This document shows, piece after piece, positions 50,921 to 60,892 of a DNA stretch of 64,000 bases. Position 1 is the first letter of the stretch. Each line of letters begins with the position of its first letter. The notes under the pieces are model-generated. The model was not told the origin of the DNA. It saw only the letters and a list, made by a program, of their open reading frames with translations, and did not search any database. Source of the stretch: a bacterium (GTDB lineage: Bacteria > Bdellovibrionota > Bdellovibrionia > Bdellovibrionales > Bdellovibrionaceae); contig JAIELP010000002.1 of the NCBI GenBank assembly GCA_019752925.1, positions 62,001-126,000 on the forward strand. Direction: 5' to 3'. The position numbers were made by a program, and so were the translations under genes.

Positions 50921-52135
50921 TTAAAGATACTCTCTTAAAACCTGAAGACCTGATTTAAATCCGATTCTTAATATTTTTTCCAAAATTGTCGGATTTAATG
51001 AAAAGTGATCTGCAAAAAACATTTCGTAATTTTGCGGGCGCGGAGCTATGTAGATGTAGTCGACTTCAGGTTTGTGCGCCAACTTCTCTTTTGTTAAGTT
51101 TAAAATTTTATTTATTGTATCAACCGGCAAATTTAACTCAGCACAAGCTTTTTTAAGAGCTTCGTAAGTATCTTTTTTTTGGTTTTGAAACTGAATATGT
51201 CGAGCCACTTTTTGTTCTAACACCTGATACAAAGCCTGATTAATAATAGCCGGCATACCAAATGTATGTAATGAACCCACATCCGGATTAAAGTGGTAAG
51301 GCTGCATTGAATACGAAGCGATAATTAAATCAGCGCCGTGATCGGCGGCTACGTGAGTGCTTAAAGTATCACGAATTTCGCCGTCGTAATGGTAAAGAAC
51401 TTTTCCATCTGGTTTTTTAATCGGGTAAGGAGCAAACATCGGTGGAAGAGCAATAGATGCTGCAACCGATTCGGAAATTTTTGTATAGCCGATATATTTT
51501 GTGGTGGAAGTTTTAGAGCTTTCTAAGTAGGGGCCAAAAATAGTTTTGCGCGAATGATTTAACTGAGTGGATATAATGTAAAGCTCGACCCCTAAACGCG
51601 AAAACTCATTTTCATCCAGAATATATTTACGCAAATAGCGTTCAATCCCGTTGGTGTTAAATACACCGTTAAGCTTAAAGCCCTTTTTTAGAAGGACCTC
51701 AACTCCACCGGTCAGTAGGGACTTTTCAAGTAGGGTTTCAGGAATCCAGCTTAAAATACGTTTAGAATTTAAGTTGAATATATGGCGGTAACCAACAGGC
51801 TTAATATGCTCTTCTTTGGGTAAATTATAAAAAGGGGAGTTGCCAAAACCTACTTGAAAGGCTGTAACGAGAGATTCAAGGGATTTACCCGAAGCTAATA
51901 CTGAAGCAACGAATGCTCCGGCACTGGACCCCACATAAAGCTTTATGGTGGGCTTTTTGTCTGTAGCGCCCTCTTGTTGATTAGGAAACTTCTGCTGGAC
52001 CCATTCTTTTGAGCCACCCGAGAAAACGAAGCCCTTTTCTTTTAAGGCCATACAAACGCCAATATGATAGGCAGCAGCTTTGATTCCACCCCCACTTAAT
52101 ACTAACGCGATCTTCTTTTTGCCCTGAATATTCAT
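50921..52135 (-). CDS. Patatin-like phospholipase
   Basis: This protein of about 404 residues has the patatin core: the oxyanion loop SGGGIKA near residue 14-20, the nucleophile elbow GSSAG with S71, and DGE near residue 260 as the Asp of the Ser-Asp dyad. Such enzymes hydrolyse acyl lipids. No signal peptide is seen, so it is cytoplasmic or exported by another route. The start at 52135 has TAGGG upstream; an ATG at 52168 lacks a site. It ends 2 bases from the converging unknown gene. Confidence 0.85.
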   Translation of the reverse strand: MNIQGKKKIALVLSGGGIKAAAYHIGVCMALKEKGFVFSGGSKEWVQQKFPNQQEGATDKKPTIKLYVGSSAGAFVASVLASGKSLESLVTAFQVGFGNSPFYNLPKEEHIKPVGYRHIFNLNSKRILSWIPETLLEKSLLTGGVEVLLKKGFKLNGVFNTNGIERYLRKYILDENEFSRLGVELYIISTQLNHSRKTIFGPYLESSKTSTTKYIGYTKISESVAASIALPPMFAPYPIKKPDGKVLYHYDGEIRDTLSTHVAADHGADLIIASYSMQPYHFNPDVGSLHTFGMPAIINQALYQVLEQKVARHIQFQNQKKDTYEALKKACAELNLPVDTINKILNLTKEKLAHKPEVDYIYIAPRPQNYEMFFADHFSLNPTILEKILRIGFKSGLQVLREYL

Positions 52136-52210
52136 GATTTTGGCCCTAGTCAGGTAGAAGTTAACCATGAAAAATGGCCAAAATAAACGGATTTAATGAA
52201 GAAAAAGACT

Positions 52211-52284
52211 GACTATTCAAGACCAAGGACCAACTTGAACATCAATATTGACAAGGTTTTCGCGTATGTTAGGCTTGAATAGTC
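52211..52284. promoter_or_regulatory. Long-spaced inverted repeat around a -35-like element
   Basis: GACTATTCAAG (52211-52221) and CTTGAATAGTC (52274-52284) form a perfect 11-bp inverted repeat with a 52-base spacing. Between them lies a perfect TTGACA (52248-52253), though no good -10 box is in place. The right arm ends just before the ribosome binding site GAGGTG of the downstream gene. It could be an operator that permits looping. Confidence 0.4.
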
Positions 52285-52294
52285 GAGGTGATAC

Positions 52295-52747
52295 ATGATG
52301 ACCACTACTAATAGTTGGTTACCACTAGCTGAATACTCAATGAAACATCATGTGAGTATTTCTACGCTTAGACGCAGAATTAAAGCGGAAGATGTTAAAT
52401 TTCGTTTTGATGATGGCAAGTACTTCATCTTAGATGAAGAGCTTAAAAAAATGGCTAACGCCGAAGAACATCGCCCCTCCCTAAGTAGCAATGTTCAAGA
52501 AAGTGTTCAAACCAATTCGGCGAACGCTGTACAAGCCAAACCAAACCCACAAACTGAAATTCCTTCAGAAACCGGTGAGTCTGTGATCTCTGCAGCTAAT
52601 CGTTTATTGGCTGATTTGAAAAGAGCTTACACTCAGGTTTTACAGGAAAAAGAAGAGCAAATTCTTTCTTTAAGAGAAGAAACGATGGATCTAAAAACCT
52701 TAATTAAGGTTTTAGAGACAGAAAACTCACGTTTAAGAAATCAGTAA
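52295..52747 (+). CDS. HTH/coiled-coil protein, possible DNA-binding regulator
   Basis: This 150-residue protein has an N-terminal segment like a short winged or MerR-type helix-turn-helix (LAEYSMKHHVSISTLRRRI at about residues 11-30), a polar linker (about 55-85) and a C-terminal coiled coil rich in Glu and Lys (about 90-150). This suggests a dimeric DNA-binding protein. No family name can be given. GAGGTG precedes the ATG, and an 11-bp inverted repeat lies upstream, which may be its own operator. Confidence 0.65.
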   Translation: MMTTTNSWLPLAEYSMKHHVSISTLRRRIKAEDVKFRFDDGKYFILDEELKKMANAEEHRPSLSSNVQESVQTNSANAVQAKPNPQTEIPSETGESVISAANRLLADLKRAYTQVLQEKEEQILSLREETMDLKTLIKVLETENSRLRNQ

Positions 52748-52773
52748 TATATTTAAAGGCTCGTTAAACGCAA

Positions 52774-52799
52774 AAAATCCAGCTTTTAAGCTGGATTTT
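52774..52799. terminator. Bidirectional rho-independent terminator
   Basis: AAAATCCAGCTT and AAGCTGGATTTT are exact complements with a tiny TT loop (in practice a stem AAAATCCAGC/GCTGGATTTT). Both strands end in T runs. It lies between the converging HTH gene and lon. Confidence 0.85.
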
Positions 52800-52825
52800 C
52801 TACGGGAGGAGCGAGTGGTCTGAGA

Positions 52826-55243
52826 TTAAGCCGCAGCAGAAGCTGACTTGGCTTTTTTCTCTTGTTTCTTTGCGCCTAACTTTTTCATAAACTTTTCAGA
52901 TTTTTCAAAAGCTACTGCAAATACTTCATCTAAATTCTCAGCTAAGATAAAGTTCATTTTGTCTTTAAACTGCTGAGGAATATCTTCTAAATCTTTAGCG
53001 CATGCTAACGGGATGATAACTTCAGTAATACCTAAGTTAAGAGCCGCTAAACATTTTTCACGGATACCACCTACTGGTAACACGCGGCCTTGTAAAGTTA
53101 CTTCGCCGGTCATTGCGATATCATTTCTGATTGCAGTTCCTGTTAGCAAGCTTACTAAAGCTGTAGTTAAGGTAATACCTGCAGAAGGACCGTCTTTAGG
53201 GATCGCGCCTGCTGGTAAGTGAACGTGAACGTCAAACTTTTCAAACATTTCAGGATCAATTCCTAATTCGTCCATGTGTGCACGGGCGTAAGACATTGCA
53301 GCCTGAGCCGATTCTTTCATAACATCACCTAACTGACCGGTAAGGATTAATCTTCCTGTACCTTTCATTTTAAGTGCTTCGATTAATAAAACTTCGCCAC
53401 CGGCTTGAGTCCAAGCTAAACCTTGCACTACACCAACATTTGATTCCAACATTTTGTCTTCACGTGTGAAGCGTGGAGGACCTAATAATTCTGGAACTGT
53501 TGTAGCGTTGATTTCGATGAAATTAGCTTCATTCATAACAACTTGTTTTGCTACTTTACGGCAAACCGAACCCACTTCGCGCTCTAAGTTACGAAGACCT
53601 GCTTCGCGAGTGTAGCCGGCGATTAAGTATTTGATACCCTCATCTGTAAATTTGATATTTTCAGAGGTAATACCGTTGGCTTCGATTTGTCTTTCAATTA
53701 AATGTTTTTTAGTAATTAAAAGTTTATCGTTTTCAGTGTAACCAGGGATGCTGATCATTTCCATGCGGTCACGTAAAGCGGCCGGGATATTTTCAACAAC
53801 GTTCGCTGTAGCGATAAACAAAACATTTGATAAATCGAAATCTACATTTAAGTAGTTATCGCGGAATGTTGCATTTTGTTCCGGATCCAACACCTCTAAC
53901 ATTGCTGATGACGGGTCACCTTTAAAGTCAGAAGCCATTTTGTCGATTTCGTCTAATACGATAACTGGATTTCTTGTTTTCGCCTGACGTAATGCTTGGA
54001 TAATTTTACCCGGCATAGCGCCTACGTAAGTTCTTCTGTGACCACGAATCTCGGCTTCATCTTTTACGCCGCCAAGAGCGATACGGAAGTATTCACGACC
54101 CATTGCTTTTGCAATTGATCTACCTAAAGAAGTTTTACCTACTCCTGGAGGACCACTGAAGCAAAGGATTGGACCCTTCATTGTTGATTTTAGTTTTCTT
54201 ACTGCTAAGAATTCTAAAACGCGGTCTTTAGCTTTTTGTAGATCGTAGTGATCGTCATCTAAAATTGTTTTAGCTGTTTTGATATCGATAATATCTTCAG
54301 ACTGTTTGCTCCAAGGAAGATCAACCATCCAGTCTAAGTAAGTGCGAACCATAGTGGCTTCACTTGCGTCTGGGTGCATTCTTTCTAAACGAGCTAATTG
54401 TTTTAATGATTCAGTTTGAACTGCTTCTGGCATTCCGGCAGCTAAAACTTTTGCTTTTAACTCGTCCATCTCTTCAGATTTAGAGTCTTGTCCATTTTCA
54501 CCAAGCTCATTCTTTATAGCTTTCATTTGTTCGCGTAAGAAGTTTTCACGTTGGCCACGTTGACCATCGCCAGTAGAAGAAGTTCCGCGGATTTTCGCTT
54601 GAGCCGTTAATACTTCTAACTCAGCTTGTAATAATGTACACACGAAAGACAATCTTTCTTTAGTATCAGTTGTTTCTAAAACTTTTTGAGCGTCGTTTAC
54701 TTTTAAACCCATGTTGCTTGCAATTAAATCTGCAATACGACCTGGTTCAGTAACATCATCTAATACTAATAAGATATCAGGAGAAAGCGCTTTACCAAGA
54801 GCGATTGTTTTTTCAATGCACTCTTTAGCGGTTTTAACTAAAGTTTGAACTTCAGTTGCATCAGCTGCATTTACGGTGTCTTCAATTTTTTCAACAGACA
54901 CTTCAAAAGAACCTGAAGTTTTTGTGAAAGATTTGATACGACCCTTAGCTTCGCCTTGAATTAAGATTTTAACACGGCCATCAGAAAGCTTACGCATTCT
55001 CATGATCTTGGCCACAGTGCCTGTAGCATAGATAGATTCCGGAGTTGGATTTTCCTCAGTGATATCTTTTTGCGATGCCAAAAAGATAAGTCTGTTTTTA
55101 GACAGAGCTTCTTCAACAGAACGTATTGAAGACTCGCGACCTACAAAAAGTGGGATGATCATGTATGGAAATACAACGATGTCTCTCACCGGCAGCATTG
55201 GTAAAGTTTGAGGAATTTCTACTGATTGATTATCAAATGTCAT
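52826..55243 (-). CDS. lon: ATP-dependent protease La (Lon)
   Basis: This 805-residue protease has the N-terminal LON substrate domain (MLPVRDIVVFPYMIIPLFVG), the AAA+ module with GPPGVGKTS, and the C-terminal Ser-Lys protease with S687 in PKDGPSAG and K730 in GGIREKCLAA. It degrades misfolded and regulatory proteins in the cytoplasm. A basic, alanine-rich tail follows the protease domain. It is monocistronic, with a terminator on each side. Confidence 0.97.
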   Translation of the reverse strand: MTFDNQSVEIPQTLPMLPVRDIVVFPYMIIPLFVGRESSIRSVEEALSKNRLIFLASQKDITEENPTPESIYATGTVAKIMRMRKLSDGRVKILIQGEAKGRIKSFTKTSGSFEVSVEKIEDTVNAADATEVQTLVKTAKECIEKTIALGKALSPDILLVLDDVTEPGRIADLIASNMGLKVNDAQKVLETTDTKERLSFVCTLLQAELEVLTAQAKIRGTSSTGDGQRGQRENFLREQMKAIKNELGENGQDSKSEEMDELKAKVLAAGMPEAVQTESLKQLARLERMHPDASEATMVRTYLDWMVDLPWSKQSEDIIDIKTAKTILDDDHYDLQKAKDRVLEFLAVRKLKSTMKGPILCFSGPPGVGKTSLGRSIAKAMGREYFRIALGGVKDEAEIRGHRRTYVGAMPGKIIQALRQAKTRNPVIVLDEIDKMASDFKGDPSSAMLEVLDPEQNATFRDNYLNVDFDLSNVLFIATANVVENIPAALRDRMEMISIPGYTENDKLLITKKHLIERQIEANGITSENIKFTDEGIKYLIAGYTREAGLRNLEREVGSVCRKVAKQVVMNEANFIEINATTVPELLGPPRFTREDKMLESNVGVVQGLAWTQAGGEVLLIEALKMKGTGRLILTGQLGDVMKESAQAAMSYARAHMDELGIDPEMFEKFDVHVHLPAGAIPKDGPSAGITLTTALVSLLTGTAIRNDIAMTGEVTLQGRVLPVGGIREKCLAALNLGITEVIIPLACAKDLEDIPQQFKDKMNFILAENLDEVFAVAFEKSEKFMKKLGAKKQEKKAKSASAAA

Positions 55244-55334
55244 TTTTGACTCCTGTTTCCTAGAGAATTATTCGGAGTCTTTTTAGATTTGCTACATAGA
55301 GATTTAGTCTGGTTAACGTCTGGGTTTGATATAA

Positions 55335-55367
55335 AAACAAAAAACAGGACTCACATCCATGTAAGTC
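55335..55367 (-). terminator. Rho-independent terminator after the DksA-like gene
   Basis: On the minus strand GACTTACAT pairs with ATGTGAGTC (one G-T pair) and is followed by CCTGTTTTTTGTTTTT. It lies about 40 bases downstream of the DksA-like stop codon and upstream of lon. Confidence 0.65.
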
Positions 55368-55405
55368 GAAACTCTTCCAATGAGCCCTTTAAACTAAAAT
55401 AGGTT

Positions 55406-55807
55406 CTACTGAAGGATATTTCGACCTGAGTCTTTAGATGAATTTTCGTTTTCTTCCATGCAAGCGATGCAAAGAGTAGCCAAAGGTCTGGCTTTTAAAC
55501 GGCGCAAATCGATTAAGTCATCGCATGATTCACATTGACCATAAGTGTGAGCTTCAAATTTAGAAAGCGCTTTATCAATAAGTAATAAAGAATGACGATC
55601 GCGTTCGTGTAATTGAATGTTTAAATTGTCTTGTAAATTTTGAACTACAGCATCAACCTCGTCCGCAGCTTTTGCAGAAGTTGTTTGCATGCTTTTGAAC
55701 TCTTGATGCTTGTTTAAGATTTCGCTTTTTTGTACGAGTAAGGATTTTTTAATAAAATCCAACTCTTCATTTTGTAAAACAGATGTAGCCTTTTCGGTGC
55801 TGTTCAT
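55406..55807 (-). CDS. DksA/TraR-family zinc-finger protein
   Basis: This 133-residue protein has the DksA plan: a coiled coil (about residues 10-85) with an acidic tip DEVDAV, and a four-cysteine zinc finger CESC...CIAC with the RRLKARPLATLC segment. DksA proteins bind RNA polymerase through the secondary channel and act with ppGpp. The full cysteine set suggests a functional DksA. It is shorter than E. coli DksA (151 residues). A second, altered paralogue lies upstream. Confidence 0.87.
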   Translation of the reverse strand: MNSTEKATSVLQNEELDFIKKSLLVQKSEILNKHQEFKSMQTTSAKAADEVDAVVQNLQDNLNIQLHERDRHSLLLIDKALSKFEAHTYGQCESCDDLIDLRRLKARPLATLCIACMEENENSSKDSGRNILQ

Positions 55808-55928
55808 CTAATTCCCCCCTAGATAAAAGTTTCCGAAATTTCTAGGGATATTAGCTGCCGCAAGTATAGTGTCACCAAAAAACGTCTTGCCTTGTGTGAC
55901 GTATCATAGGGCAGCCCGTAAATTATAT

Positions 55929-56285
55929 TCAGTAAGCATACTTTTTTTGTGCAGTCTCTTGCATTTCTGCACCTTCAATACTCAACCTAGTCCAAGGTAT
56001 GGCTAACAAACGCTCAGTTTCTATTTTTTCCTCGGTCACTTCACAGACACCATAGGTGCCGTTTTCAATGCGCGCTAGGGCAAATTCTATTTCCATTAGT
56101 TGAGTTTTAATACGGGTTTGATTTACGAGGAATGCGTGCTCTTCCTGATGCGCAGCGGACTGATCAATTTCATCTCCTGCGGCTTTGTCGATCTGATTAA
56201 AATCGTTGGCAGCTTGTCTCGCACGATTTAATAAATCTGCTTTCATCTTTAAAAGTTTCGTTTTGCATGTACCTAATAAATCCAT
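55929..56285 (-). CDS. DksA/TraR-like protein with degenerate zinc finger
   Basis: This 118-residue protein has the same coiled-coil plan and an acidic tip DEIDQSA, but in the finger region only one cysteine remains (GVCEVTEEKI), and RLLAIPWTRLSI replaces the usual RLxARPxAxxC. It therefore probably binds no zinc through four cysteines. Cysteine-poor DksA relatives with retained fold are known in other bacteria. It may bind the same RNA polymerase channel. A hairpin lies in its leader. Confidence 0.75.
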   Translation of the reverse strand: MDLLGTCKTKLLKMKADLLNRARQAANDFNQIDKAAGDEIDQSAAHQEEHAFLVNQTRIKTQLMEIEFALARIENGTYGVCEVTEEKIETERLLAIPWTRLSIEGAEMQETAQKKYAY

Positions 56286-56310
56286 AAGACCTCCTGTCTT
56301 AAAATTAATA

Positions 56311-56347
56311 AACTAAGCCCCGCTTTGTTGTGGGGTGTCGTTTAGTT
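56311..56347 (-). terminator. Hairpin between lipoprotein and degenerate DksA genes
   Basis: An outer AACTAA/TTAGTT stem and an inner CCCCGC/GTGGGG stem form a long hairpin with a TTTGTT loop. On the minus strand it is followed by TTTATTAATTTT. It could end the upstream operon or act as a leader structure. Confidence 0.45.
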
Positions 56348-56387
56348 GGAAATTAAGACGGGGTCGGGGATTTAATAGGTTAAAAAA

Positions 56388-58073
56388 TTATTCAACTTTT
56401 TTTACTAAGCCTGAATCCAGCGTTAAAACGTGTATAGGGCGTTCTAATTCGCGTTGAGATGACATTCTGAGCTCTCCGGTAACACCAGGGCTGCGGCCCA
56501 ATGAGCGTAGGCGGCTGGCTAAAACTTCGCGGGAAGATGCCCCTGAAGAGATCTGATCCTTAACGATTTTAGCAGCCTCATAGACCTGAATTTCTACAAT
56601 GGTAGGTTCTTCATTGAATTGAGCTAAATAATCTTTAAAGAAGGTACTGGTTTGAGTAGCCCCCTGAGAAATATCAATCGCGTCTACAAAATAAAGTCCC
56701 GCGTCTTCGTTAGAGGCGCGCTTTGGCAGATCAGGAGAGTTCCATATATTTGTTCCCAGATAGTTCATATCCGTTACATCGTTATATTTCATAAAAGCTA
56801 AAATCTGTCCTAATGCGCGGCTGTTATCAGGAACAAAAATGGCATCAAAATCCACGATAGGAGGTAGGACATTTTCTTCAGACCAGTGATCACGTGATGA
56901 GCCTTTTTTGTTAGCATCAGCTTTTTTAGCTTTCATTTCACGAACACGTTTTTTGTATTCTTCTGAGCGCGCTTCTGTGTAGTAAGTGCCCACAAGTTTT
57001 TGAATCACTTCAGAAAAATCAGTTTCTTTCGGATCATAGGTTTGGGCTGCAGTGATTTCACCCCCGCGCGCCAAAACATGGTCCCAGAAAATATTACTGA
57101 ACTCTACACCATAAGAGTCGTTCGGAAAAAGAATAGCAAATTTTTTAGCAGAAAGTTTTTCAGTAGCAAACTGCGTGATTTTATCAACCTGCATTTCTGG
57201 AGTAATAGAGTTTCTGAAAACATACTCACCAACATTCGTTAGTCCAGACTTTTGCGAAAATCCTATGTAAGGCACAGCCAACAACTCTGCGCGCGACGCA
57301 ATTGATACTGCTTCTTTAGAAGTAAATCCTCCTAAAATAACGATAGCTTTATCTTCTTTAACGAGCTTATCCACACCTTTAATAGCTTGATCGGGGTTGC
57401 TTTGTGAATCAAATAAAGCAATACGAAACTTAGTATCGGTTTTATTAATTTCCAGCCCCATGCGTAGCGCATTTAAAGCGTGTTGACCGATACTGGCATT
57501 TTTACCGGTTAATGGAAGAATAGCGCCAATAACTTTTGCGTCGACTTCATCGGCCAACTGTATAGAAGACAGAAGCACCGCGGCCTGCGCTGCTTGTGGG
57601 GCTTTTGGGTGAAGGGTGGTAATAGATCTGAAATATTCAGCGGCCTTTTCATCATCATTGTTTTTTTGATAATTTTTGCCGATTTTTAAAAGCAATTGAG
57701 GCTTTAAAACAGCGAACGAAGAATCGTTGGCCGCAGATTCTAGTTCTTGCGCTGAAAGTTTATTTTCAATAAGGTCGGTTGCTATTTTAGAGTTGTCGGC
57801 ATTTTTTTTAAGTTCAGTTAAATTATTTACCGGCTCTGCAGGCTTTAGAGGGGTTATTTTTGTCGAAGCATTGTCCATAATTGGAGGCGGTGGAGGAACC
57901 TGTGGAACATTAGGCACCATAGCCGCGTGATGAGGTTTAATCGGAACAGGTTGAGGCGCGGGCGTTTGCTGGCGCGATGGATGCATAATAATCATTGGTC
58001 TTTTTGAAGCACAGCCGGAAAAAAATAACAAAAACAACAATGAAGCGCATAAGTTAAATTTAGCTAAACTCAT
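56388..58073 (-). CDS. LppC/LpoA-like lipoprotein with periplasmic binding fold
   Basis: This 561-residue lipoprotein has a signal sequence with lipobox FSGC (C21), a proline-rich linker (about 30-75), a short helical TPR-like part (about 90-170), and a type I periplasmic-binding domain starting [18 protein letters not shown]. The combination resembles penicillin-binding protein activators or branched-chain amino acid binding proteins. With the helical N-part, the activator type is more likely. It overlaps dnaJ by four bases and so belongs to the grpE operon. Confidence 0.75.
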   Translation of the reverse strand: MSLAKFNLCASLLFLLFFSGCASKRPMIIMHPSRQQTPAPQPVPIKPHHAAMVPNVPQVPPPPPIMDNASTKITPLKPAEPVNNLTELKKNADNSKIATDLIENKLSAQELESAANDSSFAVLKPQLLLKIGKNYQKNNDDEKAAEYFRSITTLHPKAPQAAQAAVLLSSIQLADEVDAKVIGAILPLTGKNASIGQHALNALRMGLEINKTDTKFRIALFDSQSNPDQAIKGVDKLVKEDKAIVILGGFTSKEAVSIASRAELLAVPYIGFSQKSGLTNVGEYVFRNSITPEMQVDKITQFATEKLSAKKFAILFPNDSYGVEFSNIFWDHVLARGGEITAAQTYDPKETDFSEVIQKLVGTYYTEARSEEYKKRVREMKAKKADANKKGSSRDHWSEENVLPPIVDFDAIFVPDNSRALGQILAFMKYNDVTDMNYLGTNIWNSPDLPKRASNEDAGLYFVDAIDISQGATQTSTFFKDYLAQFNEEPTIVEIQVYEAAKIVKDQISSGASSREVLASRLRSLGRSPGVTGELRMSSQRELERPIHVLTLDSGLVKKVE

Positions 58074-59065
58074 TTTCGGTTCCTTAAAACAGTCTGTAGC
58101 TTTTCAGTATAGCTTTTTACCAAAGGCGTTTCTTCGTTGTAGCGAGAAAGTTCTTCCAGCAATTCTTTTTGGCGCGAATTTGTTTTGCTTGGCGTGTCTA
58201 CAATTACCCGCACTAACATGTCGCCGGAACCGGTAGCGCCTAAGCGCGGAAAGCCCTTTGATTTTAAACGAAAGTTTTGTCCGGAATGAGTTCCCGCAGG
58301 AATTTTAATTTCTGCTTTGCCAAATAAAGTTGGAATTTCTACATTTTTTCCAAGAATAGCATCGGTATAGCTAACAGGAAGATCTAAAATAACATCGGCC
58401 TCTTCGCGGCGGAAAAGCAAATGTTCCTGCAAATCAATAATAACATATAGATCGCCGGCCGGCTGAGATGAAGGTTTATCGCCTTCGCCACTTAACTTTA
58501 AACGCTGACCTTCTTTTACTCCGGCAGGAACAGTTACGGAAAGTTTTGCATTTTCTTCTTTAGCGCCGATCTGGCGTGCAAAACTTAAAAGTTTTTCGCA
58601 GCCGACAGCAGCTTCTTCAAATGTAATATTTAAAGTGTATTTTAAGTCAGATCCGCGGCTTTGTTGGCGGGCTCCACCAAAACCACCACCGGTAGATCGC
58701 GAACGCCCACCGGTTTGATTAAAAATATCACCGAACACATCACCGAAAATATCCTGAAACGGATCGGGGCCGCCACCGCTTCGGGAGCGGGCTCCGCCAA
58801 AGCCGCCACCAAAAGGGTTTCCACCGGCAAACGGGTTGTCGCCCAAACCCGCATGTCCGTATTGGTCGTAGGCTTGTTTTTTCTTTTCATCACTTAGCAC
58901 TTCATAGGCCTCAGAAATTTCTTTAAATTTATCTTCGGCTTTTTTATTGTTTGGATTTTTATCGGGGTGATATTGCATCGCAAGCTTGCGGTAAGCTTTT
59001 TTAATTTCATCCGGTGTAGAGCTTTTTGTAACACCTAAGAGCTGATAAAAATCTTTTTTAGACAT
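58070..59065 (-). CDS. DnaJ-type co-chaperone without zinc finger (class II, CbpA-like)
   Basis: This 331-residue protein has an N-terminal J domain with the HPD motif at residues 33-35, a Gly/Phe-rich linker (about 70-130, several GGGFGG repeats), and two C-terminal beta domains. The CxxCxGxG zinc repeats of class I DnaJ are absent, so it is of the CbpA/class II kind. It works with DnaK, which is not in the window. It lies 5 bases behind grpE. Confidence 0.9.
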   Translation of the reverse strand: MSKKDFYQLLGVTKSSTPDEIKKAYRKLAMQYHPDKNPNNKKAEDKFKEISEAYEVLSDEKKKQAYDQYGHAGLGDNPFAGGNPFGGGFGGARSRSGGGPDPFQDIFGDVFGDIFNQTGGRSRSTGGGFGGARQQSRGSDLKYTLNITFEEAAVGCEKLLSFARQIGAKEENAKLSVTVPAGVKEGQRLKLSGEGDKPSSQPAGDLYVIIDLQEHLLFRREEADVILDLPVSYTDAILGKNVEIPTLFGKAEIKIPAGTHSGQNFRLKSKGFPRLGATGSGDMLVRVIVDTPSKTNSRQKELLEELSRYNEETPLVKSYTEKLQTVLRNRK

Positions 59066-59070
59066 TAAAC

Positions 59071-59610
59071 TTAAGCCTGTCCTTGGTTAGCTGGAGCAGT
59101 TGCTACAACAACTTGTCCCATGCGAATTATTTTATCATGAAGCTTGTAGGGTTTTTTAAATACGCGCGCAATGTGTCCAGCAGGCACAGCCGCTGTTGGC
59201 TCTGAGCTGATGGCTTCGTGATGTGCTGGGTTGAAGGCTTGACCTTCACTCGGAACTTCTTGCACTCCGTGTTTAGCTAAAACCTCTTTTAACTCTTTTG
59301 CAGTCATTTCAATACCTACCTTAAAGGTCTGAATAGTTTCCGGAGTTAACTTAACCTGTAAGGCACGTTCGAAATTATCCACAACTTCTAAAATATCGCG
59401 CGAAACTCTTTCGGCACCGAACTTAAGAAGATCAGATCTTTCTTTAATAGCGTTACGTTTAAAATTTTCAAATTCAGCTTTTAAATAAAGAAAATCATTT
59501 TTCCATTTAAGAGCTTCGTCCTGAGCAAGTTCCAACTCAGATTTAGGAATTTCATTGTTTACGGCTTCAGCGCTATCGGCGCCTGTTTTTTTATCATCTA
59601 TTTCTGACAT
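59071..59610 (-). CDS. grpE: Nucleotide exchange factor GrpE
   Basis: This 179-residue protein has the long N-terminal coiled coil (about 25-85, ending [15 protein letters not shown]) and the beta domain with PAHHEAI and [19 protein letters not shown]. It releases ADP from DnaK. dnaJ follows, but dnaK is not adjacent. A perfect TTGACA on the minus strand lies in the 90-base spacer upstream, with a poor -10 box. Confidence 0.94.
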   Translation of the reverse strand: MSEIDDKKTGADSAEAVNNEIPKSELELAQDEALKWKNDFLYLKAEFENFKRNAIKERSDLLKFGAERVSRDILEVVDNFERALQVKLTPETIQTFKVGIEMTAKELKEVLAKHGVQEVPSEGQAFNPAHHEAISSEPTAAVPAGHIARVFKKPYKLHDKIIRMGQVVVATAPANQGQA

Positions 59611-59700
59611 AAGTTACCTCAAATGTATCTCTTATAGATTGAGGTTCAATGCAAAAATGTCAATGCGCCAAGGGTAAAATATACGACTAAAATCAAGGTA

Positions 59701-60879
59701 TTAGAGCGTTGCTAGATCTTCTTTTAAAAAGGCAAACTTCTCAAAAATTTGATTGCTGATAACCACGCCATTGTTAGTGAGCACGTAATGATTATTAACC
59801 AAGCTCATCAGGTTTTTATCCAGCATTGGCTGGGCTATTTTATTTATCAGGTCTAAAGTAGTGGTTCCAAACTTTTCCCCCAATTTGTCCACAGATAGGC
59901 CTGCGCCGAGACGCAGCGATGTGTAACAGAAGTCCGTAAGGGCCTGATGCTTATCAAGATGTTCAATTTGCTGAGCATTGTGGGCCGCTATATTTTGTAA
60001 TGTGTTTTCAGCGTCCATTTGTTTTCCGTAGAGATCAAATGAATTAACATTCCAAAAACGCGAGCCCCAGCTTGATTTTTTTGTATACGAGTGCGCACTA
60101 AGCCCAAGACCCCAATACTCCTGATCAGTCCAGTAAAGCATGTTGTGTTTTGACTCATAGCCTTTTAATGCGTAGTTGGAAATTTCATAACGCAGAAAAT
60201 CTTTTTTACTGAGCTCCGTATGGATAACATTGAACATTTCAATTTGCTCATCATCCAAAGGACGGTTTTTAGATAAAGGATGTCCTTCGGGTACAGTTAG
60301 GCAATACGGAGAAATATGTTTTGAGCCCAGCTCGACCGCAACCTGAACGTCGTATTTAAGTTCATCAAGGCTTTGCGTCGGAAGTGCAAAAAGCACATCA
60401 AAAGAAAAATTTAAATTATATTTGCGCAAGAGCTCCAGTGTTTGTACGGTTTGTTGCGCATTGTGTTCACGATGCACCATTTTTAGCAGGCGGTCAGAAA
60501 AACTTTGTGCACCTACGCTAAAGCGATTAACGCCGGCCTTCAAATAAGTTTCTAATTTTTTCTCATCCACGGTGGCTGGATTAATTTCAATTGTAATTTC
60601 AGTTTGTGGTCCAGTTGTATATCCGAACTTGGCGAGTTCAGAAATCAGTTCTACAATTAAATGAGCTGGAATCAGGCTGGGAGTTCCGCCACCGAAATAA
60701 ATGGTGTCGAGTTCTCGCTGCGGGAATAGATTTCTTTTATTGAAAATTTCTTTTTTAACTAAAGAAACGTAATATTCAGGAGGCTTGATTTCGGTGTGAA
60801 CGTAAGTTGCAAAGTCGCAGTATGTGCATCTTTGCAGACAATAGGGAATATGAATATAAACGCCAAAACGCTCTGACAT
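59701..60879 (-). CDS. hemW: Radical SAM heme chaperone HemW
   Basis: This 392-residue protein resembles coproporphyrinogen dehydrogenase. The radical SAM motif CLQRCTYC lies at C14, C18 and C21, followed by FGGGTPSLI. The start of the motif (IPYCLQRCTYCDF) and the C-terminal HemN-like domain (LRLGAGLSV) match HemW, which inserts heme, rather than HemN; the extra cysteine of HemN after the third ligand is absent (the next residue is Asp). It is unrelated to the seven-gene array. It diverges from the peptidase gene with 13 bases between. Confidence 0.88.
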   Translation of the reverse strand: MSERFGVYIHIPYCLQRCTYCDFATYVHTEIKPPEYYVSLVKKEIFNKRNLFPQRELDTIYFGGGTPSLIPAHLIVELISELAKFGYTTGPQTEITIEINPATVDEKKLETYLKAGVNRFSVGAQSFSDRLLKMVHREHNAQQTVQTLELLRKYNLNFSFDVLFALPTQSLDELKYDVQVAVELGSKHISPYCLTVPEGHPLSKNRPLDDEQIEMFNVIHTELSKKDFLRYEISNYALKGYESKHNMLYWTDQEYWGLGLSAHSYTKKSSWGSRFWNVNSFDLYGKQMDAENTLQNIAAHNAQQIEHLDKHQALTDFCYTSLRLGAGLSVDKLGEKFGTTTLDLINKIAQPMLDKNLMSLVNNHYVLTNNGVVISNQIFEKFAFLKEDLATL

Positions 60880-60892
60880 AAGGAACTTATAA

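Noticed and set aside
57367..57375. Perfect DnaA box TTATCCACA in the lipoprotein gene at 56388
   Set aside because: A single 9-base site inside a gene 45 kb from dnaA is expected by chance and has no partner boxes noticed nearby.
59701..60879. hemW as an eighth member of the radical SAM array
   Set aside because: It has the motif at the very N-terminus and a HemN-like C-terminal domain, without the N-terminal cysteine domain, and is 20 kb away.
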